Positions 49,680-59,026 of a stretch of DNA of 64,000 bases are shown here, in pieces. The translations under genes were made by a program, and so were the position numbers. The notes below the pieces were generated by a model. That model had not been told where the DNA came from. It saw only the letters and a list, made by a program, of their open reading frames with translations, and made no database searches. The DNA comes from Actinomadura hallensis (lineage in GTDB: Bacteria > Actinomycetota > Actinomycetes > Streptosporangiales > Streptosporangiaceae). Within the stretch, counting starts at the first letter, position 1. Every line of letters starts with the position of its first letter. The DNA is taken from NCBI RefSeq assembly GCF_006716765.1, contig NZ_VFPO01000001.1:6572001-6636000 (forward strand), written 5' to 3'.

Positions 49680-50240
49680 ATGAGCGAGCCTTCGAAGAAC
49701 CAGCCCGGTAAGGACCCCCACGTGCTCGTCGTCGGCCCGAACGGCATCGCCGTGGAGAGCGGCGAGCAGGGCGAGGGCAACGAGAGCAAGTCGGTCACCG
49801 ACATGGTCGAGCAGCCCGCCAAGGTGATGCGGATCGGCGGGATGATCCGGCAGCTCCTGGACGAGGTCAAGGCCGCCCCGCTGGACGAGGCGAGCCGCGC
49901 CCGGCTGCGGGAGATCCACAAGTCGTCCATCAAGGAGCTGGAGGACGGGCTCGCGCCGGAGCTGGTCGAGGAGCTGGACCGGCTGTCGCTGCCGTTCACC
50001 GACGAGTCGGTGCCGAGCGAGTCGGAGCTGCGGATCGCGCAGGCGCAGCTCGTCGGCTGGCTGGAGGGCCTGTTCCACGGCATCCAGACGACGCTGTTCG
50101 CGCAGCAGATGGCGGCGCGGGCGCAGCTCGAGCAGATGCGGCGCGCCCTGCCCGCGGGCATGGTCCCGCCCGGTGCCGGCGGCCAGCCGTCGGAGGAGGA
50201 GAAGCAGAACAGGCCGCGTACCTCCGGCCCCTACCTGTAG
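49680..50240 (+). CDS. bpa: Bacterial proteasome activator Bpa
   Basis: A 186-residue ATP-independent ring activator of the actinobacterial 20S proteasome. The four-helix core is at about 35-155 (SVTDMVEQPAKVMRIGGMIRQ, LVEELDRLSLPFTDESVPSE). The C-terminus ends GPYL, close to the GQYL motif that docks into the proteasome. This implies the organism has a 20S proteasome, encoded elsewhere. An AGGAGG site lies before the ATG. It is probably co-transcribed with the quinone oxidoreductase. Confidence 0.92.
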   Translation: MSEPSKNQPGKDPHVLVVGPNGIAVESGEQGEGNESKSVTDMVEQPAKVMRIGGMIRQLLDEVKAAPLDEASRARLREIHKSSIKELEDGLAPELVEELDRLSLPFTDESVPSESELRIAQAQLVGWLEGLFHGIQTTLFAQQMAARAQLEQMRRALPAGMVPPGAGGQPSEEEKQNRPRTSGPYL

Positions 50241-50442
50241 GCGCCTGCCTGTAGGCCCCGGCCGCCGGCCCCGGCGGGCGGCTGCGCCGGGTGGTCCGGC
50301 TGCTCGCGGCCCGGCCGCGTGTCGGTCCGGCCGCCCATGCTGGCCGCCCACGGTCGGCTGCCCGGAGACGGCCGCCCGGAGACGGCGGCGCGCCGCGCCC
50401 CCGGGAAGGCGCGTCACCGGGAAGACGCGCCGCCGGACGGCG

Positions 50443-51246
50443 TCAGGGGAAGAGGCGTTCGAGGACCTCCGCCACGCCGTCGTCGTCGTTGCGCGACGTC
50501 TTGTGCGTGACGGCGGCGAGCACGAGCGGGTGCGCGTTCGCGACGGCGTAGGACGTGCCGGCCCACGTGAGCATCGGCAGGTCGTTCGGCATGTCGCCGA
50601 AGGCGGTGACCGCGTCGGACGTCAGGCCGTGCTCCTGGCACAGGGCCGCCAGGGCGCTCGCCTTGGTGACGCCGTGCGCGCTCATCTCGAGCAGGCCGCG
50701 CCCCGACGAGTGGGTGACGGTGACGAGGTCCCCCACGGCCTCGGCCGCCTTCTCCGCCAGGGAGTCGGGGTCGGCGTCGGGGTGCAGTGCGAGCAGCTTC
50801 GTCCCGCTGCGGCCGGCGAGCTCCTCGGCCGACACCGGCCGGCCGCCGAAGGCCTTGGCGTCCCAGCGTCCGAGCAGGTAGCTGTCCTCGAAGACGAAGC
50901 CGTCCGTGTGCTCCACGGCGAACCGCAGCTCCGGCGCGATCGAGCGGAGCCGCTCGATCGTCTCGGCCACCACCGGGGCCGGGATCTCGTGGGTCCGCAG
51001 GACGGTCTCGGTGTGCAGGTCGTACAGGACGGCGCCGTTGGCGCAGATCGCGACGCCGTGGTGGCCGACGGCGTCGGCGATGTACTTCATCCAGCGCGGC
51101 GGCCGGCCGGTGACCATGACGAGCTTCGCCCCGGCCCGTTCGACACGGGCCAGGGCGGCGACGGTGCGGTCGGAGATGGTTCCATCGGAGCGCACGATCG
51201 TCCCATCGAGATCGGTGGCGATCAGGCGCGGCGAGGAGTGCGTCAT
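50443..51246 (-). CDS. Cof-type HAD hydrolase
   Basis: A 267-residue HAD phosphatase with nucleophile Asp12 (ATDLDGTIV), motif II VTGRP and motif IV GDMPNDLPML. The cap between about 85 and 190 is of the Cof type. Substrate is probably a sugar or nucleotide phosphate. It follows serS on the same strand, a common actinomycete arrangement. The ATG at 51246 follows GGAAGGTG. Confidence 0.9.
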   Translation of the reverse strand: MTHSSPRLIATDLDGTIVRSDGTISDRTVAALARVERAGAKLVMVTGRPPRWMKYIADAVGHHGVAICANGAVLYDLHTETVLRTHEIPAPVVAETIERLRSIAPELRFAVEHTDGFVFEDSYLLGRWDAKAFGGRPVSAEELAGRSGTKLLALHPDADPDSLAEKAAEAVGDLVTVTHSSGRGLLEMSAHGVTKASALAALCQEHGLTSDAVTAFGDMPNDLPMLTWAGTSYAVANAHPLVLAAVTHKTSRNDDDGVAEVLERLFP

Positions 51247-51258
51247 TTCACCTTCCTG

Positions 51259-51282
51259 GGCTTATGGCACACACCATAAGCC
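51259..51282. terminator. 9-bp palindrome between serS and the HAD gene
   Basis: GGCTTATGG and CCATAAGCC are perfect arms around a 6-base loop, directly upstream of the HAD ribosome-binding site. It could be a terminator, an attenuator or an operator. Confidence 0.5.
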
Positions 51283-51327
51283 ACGCCTACGCCACTCTGG
51301 CCGGGCGTCCGCGCTCGGCGACGCCGA

Positions 51328-52587
51328 TCAGCGCTTGACGGGCTCCAGGACGTCCTGGCCGAGGAACTTCTGGAGCGCCTCCGGCACCCGGACGGTCCCG
51401 TCGGCCCGCTGGTGGTTCTCCAGGATCGAGACGATCCACCGGGTGGTCGCCAGCGTGCCGTTCAGGGTCGCGACGGGCCGGCTCCTGCCGTCGGCGTCCT
51501 TGAACCGGACGCCGAGGCGCCGCGCCTGGAACTCGGTGCAGTTCGACGTCGAGGTGACCTCGCGGTAGGTGTTCTGCGTCGGCACCCACGCCTCGCAGTC
51601 GTACTTGCGCGCCGCGCTGGCCCCGAGGTCGCCCGCCGCGACGTCGATGACCCGGTACGGGATCTCGACCTTGGCGAGCATCTCCTTCTCCCACTCGAGG
51701 AGCCGCAGGTGCTCCTCGTGCGCGTCGGCGGGGTCGCAGTAGGAGAACATCTCCACCTTGTCGAACTGGTGGACGCGGATGATGCCGCGGGTGTCCTTGC
51801 CGTAGGAGCCGGCCTCGCGGCGGAAGCACGACGACCAGGCGGTGTACCGCCGCGGCAGCTCGTCGATGATCTCGTTCATGTGGTACGCGGCGAGCGGCAC
51901 CTCCGACGTCCCGACCAGGTACAGGTCGTCCTGCGGGAGGTGGTACACCTCGGCGGCGTGCGCGCCGAGGAACCCGGTGCCCTCCATCGCCTCGGGCTTC
52001 ACCAGCACCGGCGGGTACATCGGGACGAATCCGGCGGCGACGGCCTGCTCCATGGCGAGGTTGAGCAGGGCGTACTGCAGCCGCGCGCCGACGCCCGTCA
52101 GGTAGTAGAACCGCGCGCCCGACACCTTGGCGCCGCGCTCGGTGTCGATGGCGCCGAGGCTCTCCCCCAGTTCGAGGTGGTCCTTGGGCTCGAAGTCGAA
52201 CGAGGGCGGCTCGCCGACGTGCTCCAGGACGACGTAGTCCTCCTCGCCGCCGGGCGGGGCGCCGTCCTCGACCAGGTTCGGGACGGTCTTGAGCACGGCG
52301 TCGAGTTCCTCGGCGAGCCGGTCGGCCTCGGCCTCGCGTTCCTTGACCTCCTGCGCCAGCTCCTTCGCGCGGGCCAGCAGCTTCTGCCGCTCGTCGCCCT
52401 GCGCCCTGGACACCGACTTGCCGAAACTCTTCTGCTCCGCCCGGAGCTGCTCGAAGGACGTGAGCGCCGAGCGGCGCCTCTCGTCCAGGTCCAGCAGCCG
52501 GTCGACGACGGCCTCGTCCTCACCGCGGGCGCGCTGCGAGGCGCGCAGCCGCTCGGGGTCCTCTCGAAGAGCTCGCAGGTCAATCAC
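51328..52587 (-). CDS. serS: Seryl-tRNA synthetase
   Basis: A 419-residue class II synthetase charging tRNA-Ser. The N-terminal antiparallel coiled-coil arm (about 30-105) is followed by the catalytic core with motif 2 (SSCFRREAG) and motif 3 (NGTLATTRWIVSILE). The GTG at 52587 starts at the conserved MIDLRALREDPE. Length and domains are complete. Confidence 0.97.
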   Translation of the reverse strand: MIDLRALREDPERLRASQRARGEDEAVVDRLLDLDERRRSALTSFEQLRAEQKSFGKSVSRAQGDERQKLLARAKELAQEVKEREAEADRLAEELDAVLKTVPNLVEDGAPPGGEEDYVVLEHVGEPPSFDFEPKDHLELGESLGAIDTERGAKVSGARFYYLTGVGARLQYALLNLAMEQAVAAGFVPMYPPVLVKPEAMEGTGFLGAHAAEVYHLPQDDLYLVGTSEVPLAAYHMNEIIDELPRRYTAWSSCFRREAGSYGKDTRGIIRVHQFDKVEMFSYCDPADAHEEHLRLLEWEKEMLAKVEIPYRVIDVAAGDLGASAARKYDCEAWVPTQNTYREVTSTSNCTEFQARRLGVRFKDADGRSRPVATLNGTLATTRWIVSILENHQRADGTVRVPEALQKFLGQDVLEPVKR

Positions 52588-52639
52588 AGACCCGAGGCTA
52601 CCGGGCCGGGCCCCTCCGGCGCGCGCGCATAACGCCGGT

Positions 52640-53446
52640 TCAGCGGACCGCGCTGGCGAGAAGCGCGTGCGCGGGCAGCGCGACCCTGCCGTCCGCGACC
52701 GCGTAACCGGCGACGATGCGGTCATAGGCGTCCTTGATGCGCGCGACGGTCGGCGCGTCCTGCCGCCCGACGACGACGCCGTTGCTGCCGACCCGGGCGA
52801 GCGCGCCCAGCTCCCACCAGCGCTGCGGGTCGACGAGGTGCTCCCACGTCACCTCTTCGACGGCGACCTCGCGGAACCCGGCCCCGGCCACCAGCCGCCG
52901 GAACGCGGCCGGCTCGCCGTGCTCCATGAACGGCGGCTCGGGGATGTCGTCGGGCCACGGCACGCCGGCCTCCTCGATCGCGTCCCGGACGATGCCGAGG
53001 ACGCCGCTGCCCGGCATCCTCCAGCAGCTCAGCGCGAGCCGCCCGCCGGGCCGCAGGACGCGCCGCAGCGCGGTGAGGGCGCGGCCCGGGTCACCGACGT
53101 GGTTGATGACGAAGTTGCCCGCGACCGCGTCGAACTCCCCGTCGCCGAACGGCACCTCGGGCAGGACGGCGATGCGCACGTCCAGGCCGGGGACGTTCCG
53201 CCGCGCCACCTCGGCCATGCCCGTGTCGGCGTCCATGGCCGACACGGCGGCACCGCGGCGGACCGCCTCCGCGGCCACCACGCCCGGACCCGTGCCGACG
53301 TCGAGGAACCGCGTCCCCTCCATGACACCGGCGGCGTCCAGCAGCGGACCGACCATGTGCCGCGTGACCCGGGCGAACCCCTTCTCATACGCGTCGGCTC
53401 GCCCGGCCCACAGTTCCCGCTCGTATGCGTCGAAGTCTTGGACCAC
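52640..53446 (-). CDS. Class I SAM-dependent methyltransferase
   Basis: A 268-residue methyltransferase of the Methyltransf_11 type. The SAM site is FLDVGTGPGVVAAEA, followed by AMDADTGMAEVARR and FDAVAGNFVINHVGDP. The substrate is not predictable. GTG start at 53446. It lies 52 bases upstream of serS on the same strand. Confidence 0.9.
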   Translation of the reverse strand: MVQDFDAYERELWAGRADAYEKGFARVTRHMVGPLLDAAGVMEGTRFLDVGTGPGVVAAEAVRRGAAVSAMDADTGMAEVARRNVPGLDVRIAVLPEVPFGDGEFDAVAGNFVINHVGDPGRALTALRRVLRPGGRLALSCWRMPGSGVLGIVRDAIEEAGVPWPDDIPEPPFMEHGEPAAFRRLVAGAGFREVAVEEVTWEHLVDPQRWWELGALARVGSNGVVVGRQDAPTVARIKDAYDRIVAGYAVADGRVALPAHALLASAVR

Positions 53447-53460
53447 CCACGCACCCTACG

Positions 53461-55074
53461 TCAGCGCACGTCCACGTAGTCGGCCAGGTAGTTGGAGTCC
53501 AGGTAGGTGCTGCTGCCCCAGTACCGGGCGAGCCAGGTGCCGTCCTTGGACGCCTTGAACTTCTTGTTGAACCAGCCGTTCTTCGCCGTCTTGGTGACGG
53601 CCATCTTGGTCCACGTCGACGAGCCCTTCGGCTTGAAGTAGATGTGGATTTTGGCGTTCGGCGCGGGCTCCGACTCGGCCCGGAAGCGGTACAGCTGTCC
53701 CTTGACCGTGATGTTCGCGCCCTTCTTCACCGGCTCGGGGGAGGCGTTGAAGTTGTACAGCTGCGTCCGGTACTTGACGTCGACATAGTCCGTCGGGGTG
53801 ACGGCGGGCGCGTTGTGGGCGTCGCCGGGGAAGCGGATGCGCCAGTGCGCGGCCTTCGTCACGCGCCTGTCGGCGTTGAAGTGGATGTCGCCGGGCCTCG
53901 CCAGCGTCCGGGTCGCCCAGGTCTTCCAGGTCTTGCGGTCGAAGGAGTACTCCAGGTACAGGGGCAGGTTCGTGCTGTTGTTGAAGTCGGGAGTGAGCGT
54001 GAGCCGCCCGCGCGTGATGATGGGATCACCGTAGGCGAGGGGTTCCGGGAAGGCGTTGAAGCCGGTGATCTCCGCCGTGTTCCGGATGTTCAGCGTTCCC
54101 AGTTCGGCCTGGCTCCCGGTGAGGAACTGGGTGCCTGCGACGCGCGCGGTCACGGTGCCGGACGCCCCGGTGTTCCGCCCGGCCGTGAAGGTCGTCCGGA
54201 ACGTGCCGTCCGCGGAGGTCTGGACGCGCCGGGGGCTCCGGTCGACCACGGCGGACGGGGCGTTCACGTCCACCTCGATGCCGGCCACGGGGGCGGGCCC
54301 GTTGGAGCCGTGCCGTACGACCTTGCCCTGGACGACCATGTCCGTGTACGGCGCCACCGGCGACGCGGGGCTCAGCTTCGCGGTGATCTCGGTGCTCTGC
54401 TGGTTGACGGTGAGCGGCGCGTTCGCGGTCGCGGCGCACAACTGCCCCTGCAGGGGCACCCGGGCGGCGGCGCTCGCCGCGCCGCTGTAGTTCAGCGCGA
54501 ACGAGCCGTCCGCGCCGGTCGTCGTCTTCGCGGAGGCGGGCCCCTGGACCGTCGCGCCCGGCGCCGGGGCCGGCGGTGCCTCGCGATGCTTCTGCACCAG
54601 GACCCGGCCGCGCAGGGTCACGGCGGAGTTCTCGATGTCGATGACGCCGGGCGTGGCGGTGAGGTCGGCGATGCTCGTCGTGTAGCAGTCGACGAAGCCG
54701 TGCCAGTGCGTGGCCGTCTGCCCGTCCGCGGTGGTGATCAGCACCTCTACGCGGTTGATCCCCGGGTGCTTGTCGATGTCGGGGCGGAACTCGGCCTCCC
54801 AGACGCCCTCGTTCGCGGTTCCGCCGGTCCGCGTGAACTCCACGGTGGCGTAGGGCTCGCCTTCGGGAGTCTGGTGGCGCATCCTCGCCCGGACGGCGGT
54901 GACCCCGCTCGCCGACGACGCGTTGACCTTGAGCTTCACGACGCGGTCGCGGGCGAGCTGGTCGAACTCGGCCGCGAGGCGGACACCGGTCGCGTCCGCC
55001 TGCGCCGTGGCCGGGACGGACACGACCGAAGCCGCGAGGGCGCCGGACACGAGAAGGGCGGGCAGGGGACGCAT
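53461..55074 (-). CDS. Secreted multidomain beta (Ig-like) protein
   Basis: A 537-residue exported protein with signal peptide MRPLPALLVSGALAASVVSV and cleavage near ATAQA. The body contains several Ig-like or carboxypeptidase-regulatory beta modules (for example GADGSFALNYSG and SADGTFRTTFTAG). Two C-terminal modules end TDYVDVK and ADYVDVR and share an RYWGSS/RFPGDA motif. No catalytic residues are seen; a surface or matrix role is likely. The ATG at 55074 follows GAGAGG. Confidence 0.75.
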   Translation of the reverse strand: MRPLPALLVSGALAASVVSVPATAQADATGVRLAAEFDQLARDRVVKLKVNASSASGVTAVRARMRHQTPEGEPYATVEFTRTGGTANEGVWEAEFRPDIDKHPGINRVEVLITTADGQTATHWHGFVDCYTTSIADLTATPGVIDIENSAVTLRGRVLVQKHREAPPAPAPGATVQGPASAKTTTGADGSFALNYSGAASAAARVPLQGQLCAATANAPLTVNQQSTEITAKLSPASPVAPYTDMVVQGKVVRHGSNGPAPVAGIEVDVNAPSAVVDRSPRRVQTSADGTFRTTFTAGRNTGASGTVTARVAGTQFLTGSQAELGTLNIRNTAEITGFNAFPEPLAYGDPIITRGRLTLTPDFNNSTNLPLYLEYSFDRKTWKTWATRTLARPGDIHFNADRRVTKAAHWRIRFPGDAHNAPAVTPTDYVDVKYRTQLYNFNASPEPVKKGANITVKGQLYRFRAESEPAPNAKIHIYFKPKGSSTWTKMAVTKTAKNGWFNKKFKASKDGTWLARYWGSSTYLDSNYLADYVDVR

Positions 55075-55216
55075 TCGGAGGACCTCTCCACTAGCGGGCA
55101 TTGTGGAGTTGACGTCCAAGATCGCGAAACGGTTGTCCGTCCCCGTCCACTTCCATGGTCACATTTCGGTCACCGGGCGGGGCCCGGTGCCAGTCCCGTG
55201 GCGTGGGCGACCCCGG

Positions 55217-55930
55217 TCAGTGGCCGTGCTGGGGGACCGCGCAGGCGCCGTCCGCGCAGGCGGCCGCGTCGTCGCCGACGGTCGTCAGGCGGGGGTGGGC
55301 GTCCGACCAGGCCCGGGTCAGGACCTCGGTGAACGTTTCGGGCGGCTGGGCGCCGGAGACGCCGTAGCGGCGGTCCACGACGAAGAACGGGACGCCGTTG
55401 GCGCCGTACTGGGCGGCCTCGCGCTGGTCGGCGTTCACCTCGGCGGTGAACTTGTCCGAGGCGAGGGTCTCGCGGGCGGCGTCGGCGTCCAGGCCCGCCT
55501 CCCGGACGATCTCGACCAGGGAGTCGTGGTCGAAGATGGAGCGCCGGTCGGTGAAGTGCGCCTTGTAGAGGGCCTCGACGACCTGGTCCTGAAGGCCGTG
55601 CTCGGCGGCCAGGTGGACGAGGCGGTGGGCGTCGGCGGTGTTGCCGATGCGTCCGCCCTCAAGGTCGTACTTGAGTCCGGTCGCGGCGGCGCGCTGCTCC
55701 ATCTGCCGGTTCATCTCGACGGCCTGCTCGCGCGACATGCCGTACTTGCCGGCCAGCAGGTCCGCGACGTCCATGGTCTCGCCGCGGGGGAACGACGGGT
55801 CGAGCTGGAACGAGCGGTGCACCACCTCGACCTGGTCACGGTGCTCGAACCCGGCCAATGCCTGCTCGAAATGCCGCTTGCCGATATAGCACCAGGGGCA
55901 CACGACATCGGACCAGATTTCAACGCGCAT
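55217..55930 (-). CDS. DsbA-family oxidoreductase, FrnE type
   Basis: A 237-residue cytosolic thioredoxin-fold protein with CPWC at residues 11-14 and the inserted helical domain. The FrnE group acts in disulfide isomerisation or polyketide biosynthesis. Two further Cys lie at the C-terminus (AACADGACAV). No signal peptide. The ATG at 55930 follows AGAGG. Confidence 0.92.
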   Translation of the reverse strand: MRVEIWSDVVCPWCYIGKRHFEQALAGFEHRDQVEVVHRSFQLDPSFPRGETMDVADLLAGKYGMSREQAVEMNRQMEQRAAATGLKYDLEGGRIGNTADAHRLVHLAAEHGLQDQVVEALYKAHFTDRRSIFDHDSLVEIVREAGLDADAARETLASDKFTAEVNADQREAAQYGANGVPFFVVDRRYGVSGAQPPETFTEVLTRAWSDAHPRLTTVGDDAAACADGACAVPQHGH

Positions 55931-56014
55931 GGGGCACCTCTCCAGAGACGGTCGCCATGTGCAACACGTCCACCCCCGGAACGATTTCCGGTCGTTCAGG
56001 CGTTTTCCGGTCGT

Positions 56015-56953
56015 TCAGGCGTTGCCGGTGCGGATGGCCTCGACCCATGCGGCAGCTTCGGCGAAGTCGCGGTCATGGGTGCCGCGCCGGATGTCCGGGC
56101 GGATCCGGTCGGCGCGGCGGTAGGACCCGACGAAGCGGACGTCGGAGCAGACGCGGCGCAGCCCCATCAGGGCCTCCCCGACGCGGGCGTCGGCGACGTG
56201 GCCCTCGAAGTCCATCCAGAACAGGTAGGAGCCGAGGCCGGCGCCGGTGGGGCGCGACTGGATCAGGGTGAGGTTGATGCCGCGCATGGAGAACTCGGTG
56301 AGGATCTCCAGCAGGGCGCCCGGGTGGTCCTCGCCGATGAACGCGACGACGGTCGTCTTGTCCGCGCCGGTCGGCGCGGGCGGGGCGCAGGGGCGGTTCA
56401 GGACGACGAAGCGGGTGACGGCGTCGGCGACGTCGTGGATGTCGTCGGCGAGGACGGACAGCCCGTAGCGGGCCGCGGCGAACGAGCCGGCGAGCGCGGC
56501 GTCGTAGTGGCCGTCGGCGACGTGCTGGGCGGCCTCGGCGTTGGAGGTCGCGGCGCGCCACTCGGCGTGCGGGACGTTCTCGAGGAGCCAGCGGCGGCAC
56601 TGCGGCTGCGCGATCGGGTGGGACGCGACGGTCTTGATGTCGTCCAGCGTCGTGCCCGGGCGGACGAGGAGCGCGAACGACACGGGGAGGTGGATCTCGC
56701 CGACGATCTGGAGCGGCTCGCCGGTGGCCAGCTCGTCCAGCGTGGTCGGGACGGACCCCTCGACGGAGTTCTCCAGCGCCACCACGGCGGTGTCGACCTC
56801 TCCGCGGCGGAGCGCGTCCAGGACGGCCGGGACGGTCGCGTAGGGGACGTGCTCGGCCTCGGCGGCCTCGGGGAGGGTCAGCAGCGCGGCCTCGGTGAAG
56901 GTGCCCCGCGGACCCAGGTAGGCGTAGCGCGCTGGCCTGTCGTCTGCGGTCAC
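56015..56953 (-). CDS. pheA: Prephenate dehydratase
   Basis: A 312-residue enzyme converting prephenate to phenylpyruvate in phenylalanine synthesis. The catalytic domain has ALENSVEGSV, ASHPIAQPQCRRWL and the VTRFVVL motif. The ACT domain (about 205-285) contains GALLEILTEFSMRGINLT and QSRP, close to the ESRP phenylalanine-binding motif, so feedback inhibition is expected. GTG start at 56953. Confidence 0.95.
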   Translation of the reverse strand: MTADDRPARYAYLGPRGTFTEAALLTLPEAAEAEHVPYATVPAVLDALRRGEVDTAVVALENSVEGSVPTTLDELATGEPLQIVGEIHLPVSFALLVRPGTTLDDIKTVASHPIAQPQCRRWLLENVPHAEWRAATSNAEAAQHVADGHYDAALAGSFAAARYGLSVLADDIHDVADAVTRFVVLNRPCAPPAPTGADKTTVVAFIGEDHPGALLEILTEFSMRGINLTLIQSRPTGAGLGSYLFWMDFEGHVADARVGEALMGLRRVCSDVRFVGSYRRADRIRPDIRRGTHDRDFAEAAAWVEAIRTGNA

Positions 56954-57122
56954 GGGTCCCCCGATGGGTGTTGCCGGTGTGCTGGATGAGCGGGACGCGC
57001 CTCGGCGCGATGCGAGGTGTGGATGCCGAGTTTACTGCCCGCACGGTGAAGGCCGCCCGCCGACCGGCGGCACGGGACGCCGGACGTCCGGCGCCGGAAG
57101 CGTCCGGCCGGGCGCGGGCCGG

Positions 57123-57581
57123 TCAGGCGCGGGCGGTCGGCGTGCGGTCGTCGTTGCCGAAGTCGGCGAGCGGGTCGTCCATCGACACGATGGGCCCCTT
57201 GCCCAGGCGCGCCGCACGCAGGACCTGGTTCTCCTCCGGGGAGAGCATCTCGACCGCGTGCCCGCCCTGGATCGCCTTCGCATAGGTCCGCGTCTCGGTC
57301 CGCCCGTTGATGGAGCTGACCACGACCCCGTCCCCCACCGCGTTGATCAGGGCGAGGGAGAACGACCGGTGTCCGGACATCTCCTTGAGGGCGTCGTAAT
57401 GGACGATGGCGAGGTCGCGCAGAGCGCGCTCGTCCACCGATCCGCTGGCGACCTGAAGCTGGCGCCTCAGCATTTCCCCGCACTCGCCGACGACCTGGTT
57501 CACCCGGTTGTGGGCGACCACCGCGATGGACAGGCCCGCAACCCCCGCGACCAGGCCGGCGACGGCCACCGCGACAAGCAT
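57123..57581 (-). CDS. DUF4446 family membrane-anchored protein
   Basis: A 152-residue protein. An N-terminal transmembrane helix (VAVAVAGLVAGVAGLSIAVV) is followed by a coiled segment and a beta domain (ALINAVGDGVVVSSINGRTETRTYAK). It matches DUF4446, of unknown function. The ATG overlaps the upstream glycosyltransferase stop (TGATG), so the genes are coupled. Confidence 0.85.
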   Translation of the reverse strand: MLVAVAVAGLVAGVAGLSIAVVAHNRVNQVVGECGEMLRRQLQVASGSVDERALRDLAIVHYDALKEMSGHRSFSLALINAVGDGVVVSSINGRTETRTYAKAIQGGHAVEMLSPEENQVLRAARLGKGPIVSMDDPLADFGNDDRTPTARA

Positions 57582-58972
57582 CACGGGGCGAGCGTACCCA
57601 CCCCGACCTTCCGTCGCGAAGAATCCTCGTGATCGAATCGGGATTCGACACGTTTCACGAGCCACACGCCGAGGACGAGGACGGAGACGAGGGCGGCCGC
57701 GCCGAACGTGTCGCGGAGCGCCTCGCCCACGAAAACCGAGGCCGGGGAGTGGTCCGGGCCGATCATGGCGCGGGCCCACCACGGGATCGGGAACAGGAAC
57801 GGAACCCAGAGCGCGACCGCGAAAAGACATCTTCGCGTGTCACGGCCATCACCGGCCAATGCCGCGATCACCGCGATCATCCACACGAGGTGATGAATCC
57901 ACCCGACCGGGGACAGCGCGACCGACAGCAGCCCGACGATCGCGACGGACGCGAGGAGCAGGCTCCGGGAGTCGGGTCCGGTGACGGCGTCGGCCAGCAG
58001 GGACGCGCGGCGCGACCACCGGAAACCGAAGTAGGCGACGACCGCGGCGGCGGCGAGCCACACGAGCGTGCGCGCCGGGCCCTCGTCGAGGATCCGCGCG
58101 ACGATCCCATGGATGGCCTGGTTCGTGGTGCCGTCGACCGCGCCCGTCCGGTCGCCGCCCTGGAGCAGCGCCCCGAACCAGTAGTCGGCCGAGTCGGACG
58201 GCAGCAGTGCGAACCCGCCGAGGGTCGCGGCCGCGGCGGTGAGCACCGCGTTGCCCAGCGCCTCCCGCCGCCCGGTGATCAGGAACCAGATCAGGAAGAC
58301 GCCCGGCACCAGCTTGATCGCGACGGCGAGGCCGACGAGCATCCCGCGCGGCCAGCGGGCGGTGTGGGCGCAGCAGTCCGCCAGGCACATCGCGAGGAGG
58401 AACAGCCCGACCTGGCCGAAGCGGAACTGGTCCCGGACGGGTGTGAGCCAGGTCATCGCGGCGACCAGCACGCCGGCGGCGAGCGGGGCCCAGCGCCCGA
58501 ACCGGAGGATGAGGTCGCGGAAGGCGTAGCAGACCGTGACGACCAGCGCGACGTAGATGAGGACCGTCCACAGCACCTGAGCGGCGAACCAGGGGAGCAG
58601 CGTGAACGGCACCGCCAGGACGGCGGCGAACGGCGGGTAGGTGAAGGGGAGCAGCTGGGGCGGCTGCGTCAGGACGTCGTAGAGCGGGGCGCCGCGCAGG
58701 ACGGCGCGTCCGCCGTCCCGGTAGACCTCCAGGTCGACGAGCCTCTGGTCGGGCGGGTTGCCGAGCCAGCGGACGACGACCGGCGTCACCGCGGCCAGGG
58801 CGACGGCCGCGCCCGCGAGAAGGATCAGCAGGCGCGTCCAGCTCCGCCCGGCGCCGGGCGACCCCGGCTCGTCCCGGGATCCGCCGCCGGGCTCGCCGCC
58901 CGCCTCGGTGCGCGCCTCGTCGTGCGGCTCGCCGCGGGCTTCGCCGACCACCTGCGCCTTGGGACCGTCCAC
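57581..58972 (-). CDS. GT87-family polyprenyl-phosphate mannosyltransferase-like protein
   Basis: A 463-residue polytopic enzyme with about ten transmembrane helices. The signature loop DLEVYRDGGRAVLRGAPLYD after the first helix carries the catalytic Asp of GT87 (DUF2029) alpha-mannosyltransferases, which build lipoarabinomannan-type glycans in actinomycetes. The start is uncertain; the GTG at 58972 begins the hydrophilic N-terminal tail. It is divergent from the next gene across a 54-base spacer. Confidence 0.85.
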   Translation of the reverse strand: MDGPKAQVVGEARGEPHDEARTEAGGEPGGGSRDEPGSPGAGRSWTRLLILLAGAAVALAAVTPVVVRWLGNPPDQRLVDLEVYRDGGRAVLRGAPLYDVLTQPPQLLPFTYPPFAAVLAVPFTLLPWFAAQVLWTVLIYVALVVTVCYAFRDLILRFGRWAPLAAGVLVAAMTWLTPVRDQFRFGQVGLFLLAMCLADCCAHTARWPRGMLVGLAVAIKLVPGVFLIWFLITGRREALGNAVLTAAAATLGGFALLPSDSADYWFGALLQGGDRTGAVDGTTNQAIHGIVARILDEGPARTLVWLAAAAVVAYFGFRWSRRASLLADAVTGPDSRSLLLASVAIVGLLSVALSPVGWIHHLVWMIAVIAALAGDGRDTRRCLFAVALWVPFLFPIPWWARAMIGPDHSPASVFVGEALRDTFGAAALVSVLVLGVWLVKRVESRFDHEDSSRRKVGVGTLAP

Positions 58973-59026
58973 AGCCCGCAGGATATGGCCCCTCGGCTTC
59001 GGTATGGCTCTTGTAACCTGAGCGCC

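Noticed and set aside
53425..55332. 635-aa plus-strand open frame opposite the secreted Ig-like protein
   Set aside because: Shadow frame; the minus strand has a signal peptide, ribosome-binding site and structured repeats.
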